64,000 nucleotides of DNA, taken from contig JACKKD010000003.1 of the NCBI GenBank assembly GCA_020637675.1, positions 186,001 to 250,000 on the forward strand. The letters are read 5' to 3'. This stretch comes from Paracoccaceae bacterium (GTDB taxonomy: Bacteria > Pseudomonadota > Alphaproteobacteria > Rhodobacterales > Rhodobacteraceae). Below the pieces are notes generated by a model. The model was not told the origin of the DNA, made no database searches, and saw only the letters and a list, made by a program, of their open reading frames with translations. Of this stretch, positions 17,455 to 25,893 are shown piece after piece (position 1 is the stretch's first letter; each line of letters begins with the position of its first letter). Position numbers and translations under genes: made by a program.

Positions 17455-17712
17455 TCAGGCCGCGAGAAGCGGGTCGAGCTTGCCCGACCGGTCGAGTGCG
17501 TGAAGGTCGTCGGATCCGCCGACATGGCGTTCTCCGATGAAGATCTGCGGCACGGTGTACCGCCCACTGGCGCGCTGCGTCATTTCGGCCCGCATCGCCG
17601 GATCGCGAGAGACGTCCGTCTCCTCGTAAGTGGCGCCCTTCTTGTCCAGAAGGCGCTTGGCGGCAAGGCAATAGGGGCACCAGGGTGTGGTGTAGATCTC
17701 GATGCGGGGCAA
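17455..17712 (-). CDS. grxC: Glutaredoxin 3
   Basis: An 85-residue dithiol glutaredoxin that reduces protein disulfides and mixed disulfides with glutathione. The active site CPYC is at residues 12-15, the cis-proline loop is YTVPQIF, and the glutathione-binding GGSDDL follows, all in canonical spacing. It is the first gene of a leftward set with the nitrilase-family amidase and the MarR gene, with a four-base gap to the amidase. Confidence 0.97.
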   Translation of the reverse strand: MPRIEIYTTPWCPYCLAAKRLLDKKGATYEETDVSRDPAMRAEMTQRASGRYTVPQIFIGERHVGGSDDLHALDRSGKLDPLLAA

Positions 17713-17752
17713 GTTCTGGCCTCAATCCGGAAGTCGCTGCGACTATAGGGAT

Positions 17753-18502
17753 TTAGGCATCCTTCGCAACGCGCGCCAGTGTCACAACCGAAACGGATGC
17801 GGCGCCGGCTGCGATACAGGCTTCCGCCGCTCCGGCAAGTGTCGCGCCGGAGGTCATCACGTCATCGACGAGAAGCAGGTGCCGGCTCACCATCCGGTCG
17901 CGGCGACGCGGATGCACGCGGATCGCGCCGGCGACGTTCGCGAAGCGCCCGTCGCGGTCGCGTCCGTCCTGGCTCTGCGTGCGACGCGTGCGCAGGAGCA
18001 GGTCGGGGCAGTGGTCGAGCCCAGCCTCCCGCGCCAGCGCCTTCGACAGAAGTGCGGACTGGTTGAAGCGCCTGCGAACGAGGCGGGTCCAGTGCAGCGG
18101 CACCGGCACGATGAGCATGCCGTCGCGCAAGAGGGGTCGCGCCGCGCGATGCAGCCAGCCGCCGGCGGGACGGGCCAGGTCCAGCCGGTCGCCGTGCTTC
18201 AGCGCAAGGACAAGCTTTCGCGCATTGTCCCGGTAAAGAAGCGCCGACCGCCCCCTTTCCCACGGCCGCGCAACGGTCAGGCAGTCGTCGCAATACTCGG
18301 CCCGCCCCTCCTCCTCGCCCGGCAGCGGAGTGCCGCAGCGGTCGCAGACAAGCCCCGTGATGAAGGGCGTCTGCCGCCAGCACACGCCGCAGAGACCGAA
18401 GTCGCTGACCGTCGGGTCACCGCAGGAGATGCATTGCGGCGGAAAGAGAAGCTGGAGCGCGCTTTGCAATCCCGCGCGAAGCACCCTAGGGTCACCGATC
18501 AT
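17753..18502 (-). CDS. ComF family phosphoribosyltransferase-like protein
   Basis: About 249 residues. The N-terminal third holds paired zinc-finger cysteines (CISCG, CGVCW, CDRCG, CDDC). The C-terminal part is a phosphoribosyltransferase fold with a PRPP-binding motif LLLVDDVMTSGAT and an IVPVPLHWTRLVRRRFNQS stretch. ComF proteins take part in DNA uptake in some bacteria; their enzymatic role is unclear. The ATG at 18502 overlaps the divergent methyltransferase ATG in a shared CATG. A GTG at 18484 would also fit, and the conserved region begins only after it, so the true start is uncertain. Confidence 0.9.
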   Translation of the reverse strand: MIGDPRVLRAGLQSALQLLFPPQCISCGDPTVSDFGLCGVCWRQTPFITGLVCDRCGTPLPGEEEGRAEYCDDCLTVARPWERGRSALLYRDNARKLVLALKHGDRLDLARPAGGWLHRAARPLLRDGMLIVPVPLHWTRLVRRRFNQSALLSKALAREAGLDHCPDLLLRTRRTQSQDGRDRDGRFANVAGAIRVHPRRRDRMVSRHLLLVDDVMTSGATLAGAAEACIAAGAASVSVVTLARVAKDA

Positions 18503-19334
18503 GTCCAATCCGCCGAAATTCATCGACCGTGCCGCCCTGTCCCGCAACCGTGCCCGCGCGCTGGCACAGGGCGCTGATCTCTTCCTGCACAAAGAGGCTG
18601 CCGCCGAAGCCGAGGAGAGACTGGGCGAGGTTAACAAAACGTTTACGGACCCTGCCGTGGTGACCGCGTTCCCGGCTCCCTGGACCGAGATACTGCCCGG
18701 CGCCCGTATCGTCGCCGATGACGAGATGCTGGCGCTCGACGAAGGCGCGCATGATCTGGTGGTCCATGCGCTGTCGCTGCATTGGTCGGGTGACCCGGTC
18801 GGACAGTTGATCCAGTGTCGGCGAGCGCTGCGTCCCGACGGGCTTTTCCTCGGCGTGCTTTTCGGCGGGCGGACGCTTTCGGAATTGCGTGCGGCACTCG
18901 CAGAGGCGGAAAGCCGGCTGACTGGCGGGCTTTCACTCCGCGTCCTGCCCATGGGCGAGATTCGCGACCTCGGCGCGCTTCTCCAGCGGGCGGGGTTCGC
19001 CCTGCCGGTCGCCGATTCGGTCAGGAAGACGGTGACCTATGCCACGATGTTCCACTTGATCGCGGACCTGCGCGCAATGGGCGAGGGCAATGCGCTGGCC
19101 GCCCGGTCGCGCCGGGCCACGGCGCGTGCGCTTTTTCCGACGGCCGCCGAAATCTATTCCGGCACCTTCCCGGCCGGCGGCGGCCGCGTTGCAGCGACCT
19201 TCGAGATGATCTGGCTGACCGGATGGGCGCCCGATGCCAGTCAGCCCAAGCCCCTGCGCCCCGGGTCGGCAGCGCAGCGGCTGGCGGACGCGCTTGGCGC
19301 GACGGAGACACCGCTCTCCCGCGCGGACGATTGA
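18501..19334 (+). CDS. SAM-methyltransferase-like protein (NDUFAF5-related), motif I missing
   Basis: A 277-residue protein related to the methyltransferase-fold family of the mitochondrial complex I assembly factor NDUFAF5. The N-terminus FIDRAALSRNRARALAQGADLFLH, the later HDLVVHALSLHWSGDP and the helix RRALRPDGLFLGVLFGG match this family. However, the glycine-rich SAM-binding motif I expected around residues 50-65 is absent; the corresponding stretch reads EVNKTFTDPAVVTAFPAPW. It may therefore not bind SAM normally. The start codon overlaps that of divergent comF, and hemH follows 49 bp downstream. Confidence 0.85.
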   Translation: MSNPPKFIDRAALSRNRARALAQGADLFLHKEAAAEAEERLGEVNKTFTDPAVVTAFPAPWTEILPGARIVADDEMLALDEGAHDLVVHALSLHWSGDPVGQLIQCRRALRPDGLFLGVLFGGRTLSELRAALAEAESRLTGGLSLRVLPMGEIRDLGALLQRAGFALPVADSVRKTVTYATMFHLIADLRAMGEGNALAARSRRATARALFPTAAEIYSGTFPAGGGRVAATFEMIWLTGWAPDASQPKPLRPGSAAQRLADALGATETPLSRADD

Positions 19335-19383
19335 CCGGCGCGATTTTCCCTCTATGTCGGACTAGCTTACCGAAGAGGATGCC

Positions 19384-20451
19384 ATGGACGCCGAGACCGT
19401 TCGCCCAGGAGAGGGCCGCCTGACCCACGCCCCCGCCGACCACCCTCCGGTGATGAATGCCCGTATCGGCATCCTCGTGGCCAACCTCGGCACGCCGGAC
19501 AACTACGACTACTGGTCGATGCGCCGCTATCTGTCGGAGTTCCTGTCCGACAAGCGGGTGATCGACTTCCCGGCCTGGAAGTGGCAGCCGCTCCTCCAGC
19601 TTGTCATCCTGTCGAAGCGTCCCTTCACCTCCGGCGCCAACTACAAGTCGATCTGGAATCACGACAAGGGCGAAAGCCCGCTGATGACGACCACGAAGGC
19701 GCAGGTGGCGAAGCTGCGCTCCGCCGTGTCCGCTCGCTACGGCGAGGGCGTGATGGTCGAGTTCTGCATGCGCTACGGCAATCCCTCGACCGAGAGCGTC
19801 GTGCGCCGCATGGTGGCGGCCGGCTGCGAGAAGATCGTCTTCCTGCCGCTCTATCCGCAATACGCCGGCGCCACCTCGGCCACCGCGAACGACCAGTTCT
19901 TTCGCGCGCTGATGAAGGAAAAGCGCCAACCTGCCGTCCGGACCGTGCCGGAGTATTTCGATCATCCCCTGTACATCGAGGCTCTGGCGCAATCGGTCGA
20001 GCGTGCATATTCCGGGCTGGAACACCGGCCCGACGTTCTGGTCGCCTCCTACCACGGGATGCCGAAGCGCTACCTGATGGAAGGCGACCCCTACCACTGC
20101 CAGTGCCAGAAGACCTCTCGTCTCTTGCGAGAAAGGCTGGGCTGGGCCCAGGGCTCGATCGACACGACCTTCCAGTCCGTCTTCGGCAGAGAGGAGTGGC
20201 TGCGGCCCTACACGGTCGAGCATGTGGCGGAGCTTGCAAGCGCCGGCAGGAAGCGCATTGCGGTCATCTCGCCAGCCTTCTCGGCCGATTGCATCGAGAC
20301 GCTGGAGGAGATTCAGGGAGAAATCCGCGAGGCCTTCGAGCACGCTGGCGGGGAGGAGTTCACCTATATCCCCTGCCTGAATGACGACGACGCACATATC
20401 GTCGCCCTGATGGCAGTGCTTGGGGCGAACCTTGCCGGATGGGCGGTTTAG
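19384..20451 (+). CDS. hemH: Ferrochelatase
   Basis: HemH inserts iron into protoporphyrin IX, the last step of heme synthesis. The 355-residue protein shows LVANLGTPDNYDYWSMRRYL at the front, PLYPQYAGATSATAND, the catalytic-histidine segment SYHGMPKRYL, and SPAFSADCIETLEEI near the end, which carries the conserved metal-path glutamate. It has a 25-residue lead before the first conserved strand. The AGAGGA ribosome site supports the ATG at 19384. A second heme enzyme of this window, hemJ, lies 34 kb away. Confidence 0.98.
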   Translation: MDAETVRPGEGRLTHAPADHPPVMNARIGILVANLGTPDNYDYWSMRRYLSEFLSDKRVIDFPAWKWQPLLQLVILSKRPFTSGANYKSIWNHDKGESPLMTTTKAQVAKLRSAVSARYGEGVMVEFCMRYGNPSTESVVRRMVAAGCEKIVFLPLYPQYAGATSATANDQFFRALMKEKRQPAVRTVPEYFDHPLYIEALAQSVERAYSGLEHRPDVLVASYHGMPKRYLMEGDPYHCQCQKTSRLLRERLGWAQGSIDTTFQSVFGREEWLRPYTVEHVAELASAGRKRIAVISPAFSADCIETLEEIQGEIREAFEHAGGEEFTYIPCLNDDDAHIVALMAVLGANLAGWAV

Positions 20452-20470
20452 GCATTCGGCGCGCGAAATG

Positions 20471-20495
20471 AAAAAGGCGGTGGATATCCACCGCC
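20471..20495 (-). terminator. Terminator of the 58-residue peptide gene, also facing hemH
   Basis: A perfect 20-bp palindrome (20476-20495) is followed on the minus strand by five T (20471-20475). On the plus strand the trailing bases are CTTTC, so it may also stop hemH transcripts less well. Confidence 0.85.
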
Positions 20496-20523
20496 CTTTC
20501 CATTCCGGCCGAAGCCGGGAATA

Positions 20524-20700
20524 TCAGTTGCTGGCAGCAGCGGCGACGAGCACCAGGAGCAGCAGCGGAACGATCAGGCCACCGTTCGAGGACGACGCGG
20601 CCTGTTCGACAGGGGCCGGCTCCATGACGGGTTCCACGCCACCGGCGAAAGCCGAGGTAGCAGCGAGGGAAAGGGCAGCGGCGAGCGCGAGCTTCTTCAT
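20524..20700 (-). CDS. Small secreted hydrophobic peptide, 58 residues
   Basis: The ORF reads MKKLALAAALSLAATSAFA as a clear signal peptide (cleavage after AFA, residue 19), then a short acidic/proline stretch GGVEPVMEPAPVEQAASSS, then a hydrophobic tail GGLIVPLLLLVLVAAAASN. The mature form would be about 39 residues with a membrane-seeking C-terminus. A GGAGAG ribosome site, a promoter at 20728-20756 and a terminator at 20471-20495 frame it as an independent unit. I recall similar peptides in Rhodobacteraceae; no function is known to me. Confidence 0.85.
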   Translation of the reverse strand: MKKLALAAALSLAATSAFAGGVEPVMEPAPVEQAASSSNGGLIVPLLLLVLVAAAASN

Positions 20701-20727
20701 CTAACTCTCCATTTTCACCGCGACAGA

Positions 20728-20756
20728 TGGATAAGCGAGGTCGTCGCGGCAGTCAA
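20728..20756 (-). promoter_or_regulatory. Sigma-70-like promoter of the 58-residue peptide gene
   Basis: On the minus strand TTGACT (20751-20756) is 17 bp from TATCCA (20728-20733). The transcript would begin near 20721, leaving a leader of about 20 nt. Confidence 0.6.
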
Positions 20757-20839
20757 AACACCTCGGATTCCCACTACCTCAGATAGCTCGTTTTGTGCAA
20801 CGAACCCGTCTCTGCGCAACGAAAGTTTTGCCCGTATCG

Positions 20840-21448
20840 TCAAATTAGCAACACCTGTGTGCCCACTTTGGTGAGCGAATAAAGCTCGGCAATGTGCTCA
20901 TTATACAACCCGATACAACCATTGGACGAACGCCGGCCTATCTTCCGCGTGTCGTGCGTACCGTGGATGCGATAAAACTCCCACGAAAGATAAAGCGCGT
21001 GGGTTCCAAGCGGGTTATCCGGACCGGGGCCGACGTAGTCGGGCCACTCCGGATTGCGAACCTTCATCGCAGGTGTCGGCCGCCACTCCGGCCCGACCAC
21101 CTTCTTGACGATCGCCGTGCGTCCACGGCGCGTCAGGTCCTCGGTCAGGGGCACGCTCGTCGGATAGAGCCGGTAGACGGTCTGGTCCTCGGACCAGAAG
21201 TGCAGCGCCCGCGAAGTGGTGTCGACGAGAACGGCACCGTTCTTCGTGTCCGAAAAGTAGGGCTGCCATTGCAACGAGCGGAAGCTCGATATGTTGCGGC
21301 GGATGTTTGAGTTGAGGTCGTTCTCGAACTCGGTCGTGCCGGCGCCGCTCTGCGCGAGAACGGGAGCGGCGAGCGCGCTTCCGACCGCTGCGGCGGCGGT
21401 GCCGATGAGTGTGCGGCGGCTTAGGCCGCGGGTGGTATTGATGCTCAT
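20840..21448 (-). CDS. L,D-transpeptidase (YkuD family), Tat-type signal
   Basis: A 202-residue exported enzyme. The N-terminus has a twin-arginine pattern (GLSRRTLIG) followed by a hydrophobic stretch ending APVLA, so Tat export is likely. The YkuD catalytic segment is present: IHGTHDT, then SSNGCIGLYNEHIAELY with the nucleophilic cysteine. The family's usual SHGC is SNGC here, a known variation. Such enzymes form 3-3 peptidoglycan crosslinks or attach proteins to the wall. The ATG at 21448 begins the signal; AGAGG lies unusually close to it. It is divergent from the CAP lipoprotein. Confidence 0.92.
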   Translation of the reverse strand: MSINTTRGLSRRTLIGTAAAAVGSALAAPVLAQSGAGTTEFENDLNSNIRRNISSFRSLQWQPYFSDTKNGAVLVDTTSRALHFWSEDQTVYRLYPTSVPLTEDLTRRGRTAIVKKVVGPEWRPTPAMKVRNPEWPDYVGPGPDNPLGTHALYLSWEFYRIHGTHDTRKIGRRSSNGCIGLYNEHIAELYSLTKVGTQVLLI

Positions 21449-21667
21449 CCTCTTGGGTCCCGGTCTGAAGATCCGTGTCTTTCGTGATTGCTCGGCGCCA
21501 CGAAACGGCCGCACAACCCAAGCCATTCTACTCGGACGTGATGCCTTCCTCAATTCACTCTCGTGTCAGCCGCCGTTTGCGTCCTGCCGCCGACGCGCAA
21601 GTTGGCGTTTGAACAGTGGCGGATGACGCTGTAAAGGACGGGTCTGCAAAAATCCGAAGGTTGCGAG

Positions 21668-22177
21668 ATGATCCGTCGATTGACCCTGTGCCTTGCTGCG
21701 GCTCTTGCACTTGCCGGCTGTGTGACGACACCGCCTCAGTTGGGGCCGGACGGTCGGCCGCTGCCGCAGGCCTACATGATCAAGCCGGGCGACGAGGGTC
21801 GGATCACTTATTCCATGGTCGATTCCGTCAACTCGCTGCGCTCCGCCGCTGGCGCCGCCCCGCTGACGCTGAACCCCCTCCTGACGGCCGCTGCCGCCAC
21901 GCATTCGCGCGACATGGCGGTGCAGAACCGGCCATGGCATTTCGGTTCCGATGGGTCGTCTCCGCTTCTGCGTGTGCAACGGACCGGCTACCAGGGCCGG
22001 ATGCTCGGAGAGAACATCTCGGAGACCTACGAGACCGAACTTGAAACATTGTCGGCTTGGATGGAATTGCCCGACACCCGTGCGGTGATCCTCGATCCCG
22101 CCGCGCGGGATGTCGGTTTCGCCTGGTTCCAGGAGCCGGGCGGCAAGATCTGGTGGACGCTGGTTACCGGCGGCTAA
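21668..22177 (+). CDS. CAP-domain (SCP-like) lipoprotein
   Basis: A 169-residue protein with a lipobox LAGC (residues 15-18), so Cys18 should be lipidated and the protein anchored to the envelope. The CAP fold is visible from the N-terminal helix NSLRSAAGAAPLTLNPLLTAAAATHSRDMA through GENISETYET to the final WTLVTGG. Bacterial CAP proteins are mostly of unknown role, with some tied to cell-wall or surface functions. It lies between two L,D-transpeptidase genes that both run the other way. Confidence 0.88.
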   Translation: MIRRLTLCLAAALALAGCVTTPPQLGPDGRPLPQAYMIKPGDEGRITYSMVDSVNSLRSAAGAAPLTLNPLLTAAAATHSRDMAVQNRPWHFGSDGSSPLLRVQRTGYQGRMLGENISETYETELETLSAWMELPDTRAVILDPAARDVGFAWFQEPGGKIWWTLVTGG

Positions 22178-22212
22178 AGCGTCGCCGTGCTTGAACTTTT
22201 TGCCGCGCGGCC

Positions 22213-22719
22213 TTACGGCAGGATGAAGATCGGCGTGCCGATCCGCACCATCGCGTAGATCATTTCCATTTCGCGGTCCTTCACGGCGATGCAGCCGGCG
22301 GTCCAGTCCCGCCCCCGCCCCCGGTTCTTTCGTGCGCGGCCGTGAATGAAGATGTCGCTGCCGGGCAGCTTGCCCTCGGCCTCTGCCCGCGCGACGTCCT
22401 CTTCGTTCGGGTAGGAGATGCCGAGCGAAAGGTGAAAGGTGCTGTCGGGGTTCTGACGGTCGATGTAGTAGAGCCCTTCCGGCGTCTTGCCGTCGCCCTC
22501 GAACCGCTTCGGCCCGACCGGGTTGCCGCCGAGCGCGATGCGGTAGTGCTTCACGACATTCGTGCCGCTGACCAGATACATCCGGCGCTTGGCCTTGTGG
22601 ACGACAATCTGCGTTATCTCCGGCCCGGCATAGGCCCGGAACTTGGATCGGGCAGCGGCGGGCAGGGCAGCCCCCACCATACCGATTGCGGCGGTCGTCA
22701 GAAATGTCCTGCGTCTCAT
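22213..22719 (-). CDS. L,D-transpeptidase (YkuD family), short form
   Basis: A 168-residue protein that starts MRRRTFLTTAAIGMVGAAL, a Tat-like signal with RRTFL and a cut near AAA-R. The YkuD domain fills the remainder: IVVHKAKRRMYLVSG at the start and IFIHGRARKN, then DWTAGCIAV with the catalytic cysteine. It is shorter than and only distantly similar to the other L,D-transpeptidase of this region. The ATG at 22719 is chosen because it begins the signal peptide; an earlier start would add 23 residues without a signal. Confidence 0.92.
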   Translation of the reverse strand: MRRRTFLTTAAIGMVGAALPAAARSKFRAYAGPEITQIVVHKAKRRMYLVSGTNVVKHYRIALGGNPVGPKRFEGDGKTPEGLYYIDRQNPDSTFHLSLGISYPNEEDVARAEAEGKLPGSDIFIHGRARKNRGRGRDWTAGCIAVKDREMEMIYAMVRIGTPIFILP

Positions 22720-22825
22720 CTCGCGTGCGCTGCCCCTCGGTCCTCGCCGTTCCGGCTTTTGACGAGGGAGGATACATCTCTCCGCCATCGGCCGGAAGTC
22801 GGCGCCTTTCTGCCGATCCCATGCC

Positions 22826-24064
22826 TCACGATCCTGTGATCACCCGACTGAGACGCGCCGCAAGCTCGACGTGCGGGGACCAGCGGAACTGATCCACCAC
22901 CTGCACCCAGTCGAGCACGAAGCCCGCGGCGAGGAGAATGCGCGCGTCGCGGGCGAAGGAGACCGGGTTGCAGGAGACCGCGGCAACAACGGCAATGCGC
23001 GATGCCGCAATTGCGCGCATCTGCGCTTCGGCCCCGGCCCGGGGCGGGTCGATCACCACGGCGTCAAAGCCCTTCATCTGGTCGGGCAGAAGGGGTCGCC
23101 GGAAGAGATCGCGCGCCTCGGTCGTCACGCGGCGCAGGCCCGGCGTCTGCCGCCAGCCAGCGTCGAGCGCCGCGAGCATTGCCGCGTCGCCCTCCACCGC
23201 GTGCACCTCGCGCCGGTCGGCGAGTGGCAGGGTGAAGGTCCCGGCCCCCGCAAAGAGGTCGGCGACCCGCCGCGCCGGTCCAACCGCGTCGCATACGGCG
23301 GACAGGAGCGCCGCCTCGCCCTCGGCCGTGGCCTGAAGAAAGGCGCCAGGTGGCGGCACGACGTGCGCGGCGCCGAAACGCTGAATGACGGGGCGACGGG
23401 CCGCGATCACCTGACCCCCCCATGTCAGGCGTGCGAAGTCGACGCGCCCGGCGACGCCAGAAAGGGCCGAAAACAGGCTCTGATCCAGCGGCTTTCCGCT
23501 CGAAACGGCCAGATCGAGCCCCGCTTCGCCGTGCGTCAGCGCCAGCGCCACCTCGCCCTTCCGCGATGCGCCGAGCGCTGTGATTTCGGCAAGCGCCGGC
23601 AACGCCGTCATGAGACCGGGGTGCAGCAGTTTGCATCCCGGCACCTCGACGATCGTCCCCGAGGCACGTCCGTGGAAACCGACAATTGCCCCGGACTTAG
23701 TGCGTCGCCCGGCCAGCGTCGCCCTCCGGCGCGAGCGTGGCGGCGAGGTCACTACGGGACGAAAAGGGGCGGCGATCCCCTGCGCGGCAAGTGCAGTACG
23801 AACCACATCCTCTTTCCAGCGCGCCACCAAGGAATTCGAGGCATGCATCAACGCGCACCCCCCGCAGGCGCGGTAGTGCGGGCATGGCGCCGTCACCCGG
23901 TCGGGAGAGGGCGTCACGATCTTCGGCGCGGCCATGCGCCCGTCGGTGACCTCGCCCTCCACCACCTCGCCCGGCAGCGCCATGGGCACGAAGACCGGGT
24001 CTCCGTCCGGCTCCCGCGCGATCCCGTCGCCGAGGTGGCCGAGCCGCTCGACCGTCAACCTCAC
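22826..24064 (-). CDS. Class I SAM-dependent 23S rRNA (uracil-5-)-methyltransferase, RlmD/RumA type
   Basis: A 412-residue RNA m5U methyltransferase. An N-terminal TRAM domain (to about residue 55) is followed by iron-sulfur ligands Cys61, Cys67 and Cys70 (CPHYRACGGC) and a fourth in PGCKLLHPG. The SAM fold has VADLFAGAGTFTLPLA and DPPRAGAEAQ; the catalytic cysteine is in AAVSCNPVSFARD. These features match the RumA/TrmA group that modifies uracil in 23S rRNA or tRNA; which base is targeted cannot be read. It overlaps the ABC gene upstream by four bases. Confidence 0.93.
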   Translation of the reverse strand: MRLTVERLGHLGDGIAREPDGDPVFVPMALPGEVVEGEVTDGRMAAPKIVTPSPDRVTAPCPHYRACGGCALMHASNSLVARWKEDVVRTALAAQGIAAPFRPVVTSPPRSRRRATLAGRRTKSGAIVGFHGRASGTIVEVPGCKLLHPGLMTALPALAEITALGASRKGEVALALTHGEAGLDLAVSSGKPLDQSLFSALSGVAGRVDFARLTWGGQVIAARRPVIQRFGAAHVVPPPGAFLQATAEGEAALLSAVCDAVGPARRVADLFAGAGTFTLPLADRREVHAVEGDAAMLAALDAGWRQTPGLRRVTTEARDLFRRPLLPDQMKGFDAVVIDPPRAGAEAQMRAIAASRIAVVAAVSCNPVSFARDARILLAAGFVLDWVQVVDQFRWSPHVELAARLSRVITGS

Positions 24065-25893
24065 TCCGCCGGCTCTTCGGTGCCGATGAACCCGCCAGAC
24101 TGCCTGTTCCAGTAGCGCGCATAGAGCCCGCCCCGGGCGAGAAGTTCCGCGTGCGTCCCCTCCTCGACCAGCCGGCCGTCGTCCAGCACCACGATCCGGT
24201 CCATCTCGGCGATGGTGGAGAGCCGGTGCGCGATGGCGAGCACGGTCTTGCCCTGCATCACCCGGTGCAGCGCCCCCTGGATTGCTGCCTCCACCTCGCT
24301 GTCGAGCGCGGAGGTTGCCTCGTCGAGGACAAGGATCGGCGCGTCTTTTATGAACGCGCGGGCCAGCGCGATGCGCTGCCGTTGCCCGCCGGACAGTTTC
24401 ACCCCGCGTTCGCCGAGGTGGGCATCATACCCGGTGCGGCCCTTGTGGTCCTGGAGTGTGCGGATGAAATCGTCGGCCTCGGCGGCGCGCGCGGCCGCCA
24501 CCATCTGCTCCTCGCTCGCGTCGGGCCGGCCATAGAGGATGTTGTCGCGGGCAGAGCGGTTGAACATCGCGGTCTCCTGCGTGACCATGCCGATCTGGCG
24601 GCGCAGGCTTTCCTGCGTCACGCCGCGCACGTCCTTGCCATCGACGAGAATCCGCCCCTCTTCGGCGTCGTAGAGCCTGAGCAGCAATGCGACGAGCGTG
24701 GATTTCCCGGCGCCCGAAGCTCCGACGATCCCGAGCTTTTCGCCCGGCCGGACCGTCAGGGTGATATGGTCGAGGCCTCCGGCGCGGCGGCCGTAGGCGA
24801 AGCTCACATCCTCGAACCGGATCTCGCCGGTCACGCGGCCCAGCACGCCGGCACCCGGGGCATCGGTGAGGGTGTGGGGCGGTGTCAGCGTATGCATCCC
24901 GTCCTCCACCTCGCCGATGGAGCCGTAGATCGACATGAGCGCGAAGCTGACCCACCCGGTCATCTGCGCGATGCGGATCGCGATCGTCCCTGCGGCGGCG
25001 ATATCGCCGGTGGTCGCCTGCCCTTCAGCCCAGAGCAGGACCGACCCGCCGATCAGGATCAGCGGCAGCAGGCCCGCGAGGATCATCAGCGACAGCCGGA
25101 ACCAGGCGGACAAGACGCCGAAGTCGAGCGCCGTGTCGCGGAAGCCCGCCATGGCACGAAGCGCGGCCTTGTCCTCGTGTTCGGCGTGGGCGAAGAGCTT
25201 CACCGTCTTGATGTTGGTGATCGTGTCCACGACCTGCCCCGTCACCATCGCGCGCGCGCCCGCCCGCGCGGCGGACTTGCCCCGCACCTTGGGCAGGAAG
25301 GCGCGGATGAGGAGCAGATAGGCTGCAATCCAGAGGCCGAGCGCCGCCGCCATCCAGCCATCGACCGTCACGAGGAACGCAACGGAGCCCGCAAGCGAGG
25401 CGAGCGCGAAGGCCACGGTGTTGATCGTTTCGCTCGCCACGTCGGTGACGGCACGCGCGGCCTGCATCTGCTTCTGCGCGATGCGCCCGGCGAAATCGTT
25501 GTCGAAGAAGGTCACCGCATGGCCCATCGTCCAGCGGTGCAGCCGCGACAGCACCAGCGGCAGAACATTCGGCTGCACGACGATGGAGTTCGAGGCCGCC
25601 GAAAGGCCGAAAGCGATCGGGCGCAGGACGACAAGAAAGATCGCGAAGCCGGCGAGCAGCGGCCAGTGATCGGCCAGGATGGTTGCCGGGCTCCCGGATT
25701 GCGCCGCGTCGACTATGGCGCCAAGGAACCAGGCCGTCACGACCTCCATTACCCCGGCAATCGCCGAAAGAACGGCGGCGAGCGTCAGCGGCCCCCAGGC
25801 ACCCGAGAGGCACCATAGGAAGAAGCGACCGAGCGACTGCGGCGGCGGGCCCTCCGCCGGACGGAAGGCGTCGATCAGATCGCCGGCCCTCAT
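24061..25893 (-). CDS. ABC exporter subunit (membrane plus ATPase domain), partner 1
   Basis: A 610-residue half-transporter with six membrane segments in the first 330 residues and an ATPase domain after that. The ATPase has Walker A GASGAGKST, signature LSGGQRQRIALARA, Walker B ILVLDEATSALDSE, and the switch histidine in IAHRLSTIAEMD. It overlaps the next, very similar exporter gene by four bases, and both end with a shared RYWNRQSGGFIGT or RFWNRQSGGFIGT tail, which suggests a heterodimer born from duplication. Substrate unknown; multidrug or lipid export are the usual guesses. Confidence 0.95.
   Translation of the reverse strand: MRAGDLIDAFRPAEGPPPQSLGRFFLWCLSGAWGPLTLAAVLSAIAGVMEVVTAWFLGAIVDAAQSGSPATILADHWPLLAGFAIFLVVLRPIAFGLSAASNSIVVQPNVLPLVLSRLHRWTMGHAVTFFDNDFAGRIAQKQMQAARAVTDVASETINTVAFALASLAGSVAFLVTVDGWMAAALGLWIAAYLLLIRAFLPKVRGKSAARAGARAMVTGQVVDTITNIKTVKLFAHAEHEDKAALRAMAGFRDTALDFGVLSAWFRLSLMILAGLLPLILIGGSVLLWAEGQATTGDIAAAGTIAIRIAQMTGWVSFALMSIYGSIGEVEDGMHTLTPPHTLTDAPGAGVLGRVTGEIRFEDVSFAYGRRAGGLDHITLTVRPGEKLGIVGASGAGKSTLVALLLRLYDAEEGRILVDGKDVRGVTQESLRRQIGMVTQETAMFNRSARDNILYGRPDASEEQMVAAARAAEADDFIRTLQDHKGRTGYDAHLGERGVKLSGGQRQRIALARAFIKDAPILVLDEATSALDSEVEAAIQGALHRVMQGKTVLAIAHRLSTIAEMDRIVVLDDGRLVEEGTHAELLARGGLYARYWNRQSGGFIGTEEPAE

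Noticed and set aside
24151..25818. A 555-codon open frame opposite the ABC exporter gene
   Set aside because: Antisense to a clear ABC transporter, full of Arg/Gly/His/Asp as expected for a complementary frame, with no family features.
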